A stretch of DNA of 57,859 nt from Perkinsus chesapeaki. Lineage: Eukaryota > Perkinsozoa > Perkinsida > Perkinsidae. Below the pieces are notes generated by a model, which had not been told where the DNA came from, did no database searches, and saw nothing but the letters and a program-made list of their open reading frames with translations. The translations under genes and the position numbers were made by a program. The stretch lies in contig JAAPAO010000174.1 of assembly GCA_013115145.1 (NCBI GenBank), positions 1-57,859 on the forward strand, read 5' to 3'. How positions within the stretch are numbered: position 1 is the stretch's first letter; every line of letters begins with the position of its first letter. Positions 54,704-57,859 of this stretch are shown here, one piece after another.

Positions 54704-55566
54704 TGGCTCCCTATCAGATGTATCTGAAATGTCTATTGTCCGCGTCGTATCTACACTGCCTAGACTAATCGAAGTTAGATACTGTACGCCATTCCCTCTA
54801 AGTTTTATTTCCCCGTAGACTCGTAATGTTAAGTAGGGTTTAGGAAGTGATATATCAGATATAATATGGTAAAGTGTTGTTGACGCCCCTCAATGAGGAG
54901 CTATAAGTATGGATGATCTTGCCGGGCTCTTCTTTATGTAGTCTCAGAAATGATCGCACTCGCACTCTATGTGCCTGCGTGTTGTCGGAGCGCACACGTG
55001 CTTTTGCTCACTTGGAGCGCACGCGTGCTTTTGCTCACTTTGTTGTTCATCGTCATAAGCTGTAGCAAGGCCCCGGATAGCTAGTCGTGGCGGTGGTTGC
55101 TCTCTTACTATCTTATGGAAGTGATTGTGGTCCTATTAGTCGCTACCTAACAGGAACATAATTTTTACCGTAGATAGATTTTTTCCGTCTAAAGACGTAT
55201 TATGTCTCGTGGCTGCGCTCGCCGGAGACGCGTAGTGATCTACACAATCTAACGCAGATGGCTTCTAAGTTCTATCAATATGGAGATCCGTCCTGAGAGC
55301 CGGTTTCACTAGCCGTCCTAGCAATGACGCTCATACACTGTGTCGGGGTTCTCGTTGAACTGCTTGGTTTTCGAAATTACCGTCAATAGTTCATTCGTTA
55401 AATTGATACCGTCAGGTGTTTTTAACATAGTTGCTCCGAGCTATACAGTGAATCCGTTTTACTCTACAGTGTTGGTACACTCATTAATCTTCCAGATTAT
55501 TCCGATATATCCTTGTTGTGTTGCACGGTATGTATGAGGAAGGACAAATCAATATCGCGGTGAATC
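54704..55566. other. Gap, no gene seen
   Basis: Mostly short open frames. A small tandem duplication, GCGCACACGTGCTTTTGCTCACTT and GCGCACGCGTGCTTTTGCTCACTT, lies at about 54991-55041. Confidence 0.5.
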
Positions 55567-57471
55567 ATGCCGAGAACGCAGCGTTTCAAACGCCCATTTC
55601 TCGGGAAGACTTCACCGAATTCGTTCCTTTTTCCGGGGCGAAGAGCCCGAGAAATCGAACTCGGAATTCTTCAGTGGGATTTTCGATGCCATAAGTTACG
55701 TATATGCCTCGTGCTAAGACATACCTTCACCAGGCACTGCCTGACAGGCAGTCCGGTCCAGGCTATATTACTGGCTGGCGAAAATGACTGCGAGGACCTT
55801 GAGGACACTACCAAAGCAAGTGGAAGAGGAAATTGCCAGGGAAAAACATTCCCAGAATATTCTCTTGGATTACATAATTTTCCGCGTGTATTCGGTTACT
55901 CGGTGGATATTGAAATCGATACATCCAGGAGGAAGGTGCTCGAACTCATTACACGACCCACTTCTAATCACGAAGAGCTTCAAAGGTTCAGGCGAGTCTT
56001 TGTCAAAGACTCTTCGATTCGACTTGAGCCTAGACGAATAAAACACGCGCGAGATCCCCCCGCAATGAAGAGACTTTTTGAGACACTCAAAGCTCATCCG
56101 TGAATAGATGCAAGACTTCGTAATCATGATTCGTGATTACTATGAGAACAATGGTCTTGCTATAGATTCCGGGGAGTTTAGTTTCTTCATGAGAAAATTA
56201 ATAGGTGAGAACTTTGTCGGCCTTAACGATGCAGCTGCTGCTAGCCATGAGAGAAATAAATTAAGGGTGAGATTCAAAGCATTAGGCATAAGAGAATTAT
56301 TTCTAGTTTTTTAAATGGAATAAACTGGTGGAACGGTTATTCAAGTTTTTCTTAGGTCGAATGGAGGAGAGCTGCACCTTTGACGTTCTGATCATGGAGC
56401 TGGTGGAATGTATCGAAGACTATTTATGGGAAGGAGAGTCTGAAGATAAGGATGTCATATTAGCAGATGCCACTATGGCTGCAGAATGGGCCTTGGAAAC
56501 CCCCGTTATATATACTGATGCTAGTAGTCGATACTATGTCCCACCTTCACGTCAGTTCTTTGGCGATCTCCAAAGCTCCGAAGATATGCGATGGCTTGAC
56601 GATATTGCAGCATGTTATTTGTTGCACTATCTCAATATGCGGCATATTATATGCCCGCTAGGCCGTGGCGAGATTGGCATGAACTCCGTGAGATTATTGA
56701 GAATATATATATAATTGATACCGGTGAGGTAGAACAAGTGACAGAGACAAGAGTGAGTTGGTGTACTTGAAATAAGACCAAGGAGCATAAAAAACAGAAG
56801 CAAGAGGCTTGTGTACATTGTTTGGGAGTGCGACTTCTCGCCAGCGGTCACCTTGGTCGCTTCAACCTCGAGGAATTGATGCCTTTCGCCCCGAAAAGCC
56901 GCGGGGAGCCAGCGCAACCAGCGTGGGTGACTTTGATGAACTAACTGATATTAACCGATTCATTGGTAGGTACACCACGACAACGGCTTTGCAAAGATCG
57001 ATCCTACCACGAGAGAAGAAAGCAGGTTATCAGTTACGCATCCGATATGGCAAGGACAATTCCAAGGCTGCCACAGGATTCCAAGGTGCTCGATTGTACA
57101 AATGCTCAACGAGTATCTATGGGAGATCAAACTGCCCGAGGTGAGAAGAGGCGGAGGAGTAGAGCTCAAAGCGGCGCATGGCCTGCTGTAGGTACACGTA
57201 CATCGTCTTTTCAATTGCCTTCATTGAAGATAGTTGTGCTTCTTCGTCTAGCAACTCGGTCAAGAGACTCGAATATCCGACGAAGAATGCCGTCATCCCT
57301 CTCCTAGAGGGATACATTACCGATGATGAGAACGATGTGCAGAATTTCTCCGAGGATGAACGTACGAATTCAAGTCTCATAGACGGCACGGCATTTCCAG
57401 CCACTCCCCCGGTTATATCCACAAGAGATTTGCCTAAAATAATAAGAAATAGCCTGGACAGATATCCATGA
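55567..57471 (+). CDS. Hypothetical multi-exon protein
   Basis: Not recognised and exon borders are uncertain. Coding-like pieces on the plus strand include LPKQVEEEIAREKHSQNIL (about 55810), RKVLELITRPTSNHEELQ (about 55930), MIRDYYENNGLAIDSGEF (about 56130), DVLIMELVECIEDYLWEG (about 56390) with TMAAEWALETPVIYTDAS, and GYITDDENDVQNFSEDER (about 57310), ending NSLDRYP at 57471. The pieces share an acidic, helical style, which is why I group them. A minus-strand frame at 57117-57530 is the main alternative at the right end. Confidence 0.35.
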
Positions 57472-57859
57472 TAAGAAAAAGTTAAACGATAATTGCTCAA
57501 GGTCAAAAATCGGAAGGTGCATATGAACATTCCAACCTAATGACTACCGACCCTAATCTACAATGATATGATAGAATATTCTATGGCATAAGTTCAACGG
57601 CCTCCCCGTGTGGGACTCATATAGCCCATCGCTTCCCGTACTACTTACGATGCTGTTGTAGAATTCCTGCACTTTCCTTATCAACTTGGTCACTTTCCCA
57701 ATATACTCTGATAACTATACTACGTACTGTCCTACAGATCTCCGTTGAGGACACTAGTTGAGGGGTCACCAGCTCTGAGAAGACAAAGTATGCCGGGTGC
57801 GCACCGCACCCGAAAGACTAATGCCTGAGCACACAATCCCACCACAGCGCACAACGCTA
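57472..57859. other. Window edge, nothing recognised
   Basis: No supportable gene or RNA is seen in these bases. Confidence 0.5.

Noticed and set aside
1-57859. CRISPR arrays, rRNA genes, insertion sequences, bacterial operons
   Set aside because: None seen; no regularly spaced repeats with spacers, no rRNA core motifs and no transposase frames were recognised.

Overview
This is a nuclear segment of a protist with GT-AG introns and no bacterial features. Genes are dense, lie on both strands, and are mostly cut by short introns (about 27-90 nt where I could join reading frames). A perkinsozoan alveolate (Perkinsus or a close relative) is the best fit. The exact last 17 bases of a dinoflagellate/perkinsozoan-type spliced leader occur at 44975-44991, and the repertoire (multi-exon PKA regulatory subunit, S28 peptidase, pepsin-like protease, Serinc, many orphan coiled-coil proteins) agrees. 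The organism is inferred, not proven.

Left part (1-15.3 kb): a long minus-strand VPS15/PIK3R4 gene (426-7844) carries a tRNA-Ala(AGC) gene antisense inside one intron. After about 2 kb without a clear gene comes a plus-strand PKA regulatory subunit (9809-11299), then a minus-strand orphan, an intronless S28 serine carboxypeptidase (13027-14508) and another orphan.

Centre (15.6-34 kb): minus-strand genes for a KH-domain RNA-binding protein, the mitochondrial factor COA6 (CX9C/CX10C), a Serinc and a ZIP metal transporter are followed by plus-strand genes for a pepsin-like protease with one in-frame TGA, a TRM13-type tRNA methyltransferase, poorly resolved orphans, and a TMF1-like golgin with a huge acidic repeat-bearing exon.

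Right part (34-57.9 kb): a minus-strand protein with an array of TQT motifs resembling dynein light chain LC8 binding sites; a plus-strand SLC35F6-like transporter; a minus-strand coiled-coil gene of about 8.6 kb whose largest intron (1.33 kb) holds the spliced-leader relic and several perfect palindromes; a minus-strand F-box/LRR-like gene starting nearly on top of a plus-strand gene; and two tandem plus-strand genes sharing three copies of a 65-residue helical domain I do not recognise. Then come a 2.3-kb AT-rich gap rich in hairpins, a secreted orphan and a poorly resolved multi-exon orphan.

The most promising undescribed items are the three-copy 65-residue domain family, the TQT-array protein, the spliced-leader relic with its palindromes, and candidate ultrashort introns (27 nt, possibly 15 nt).
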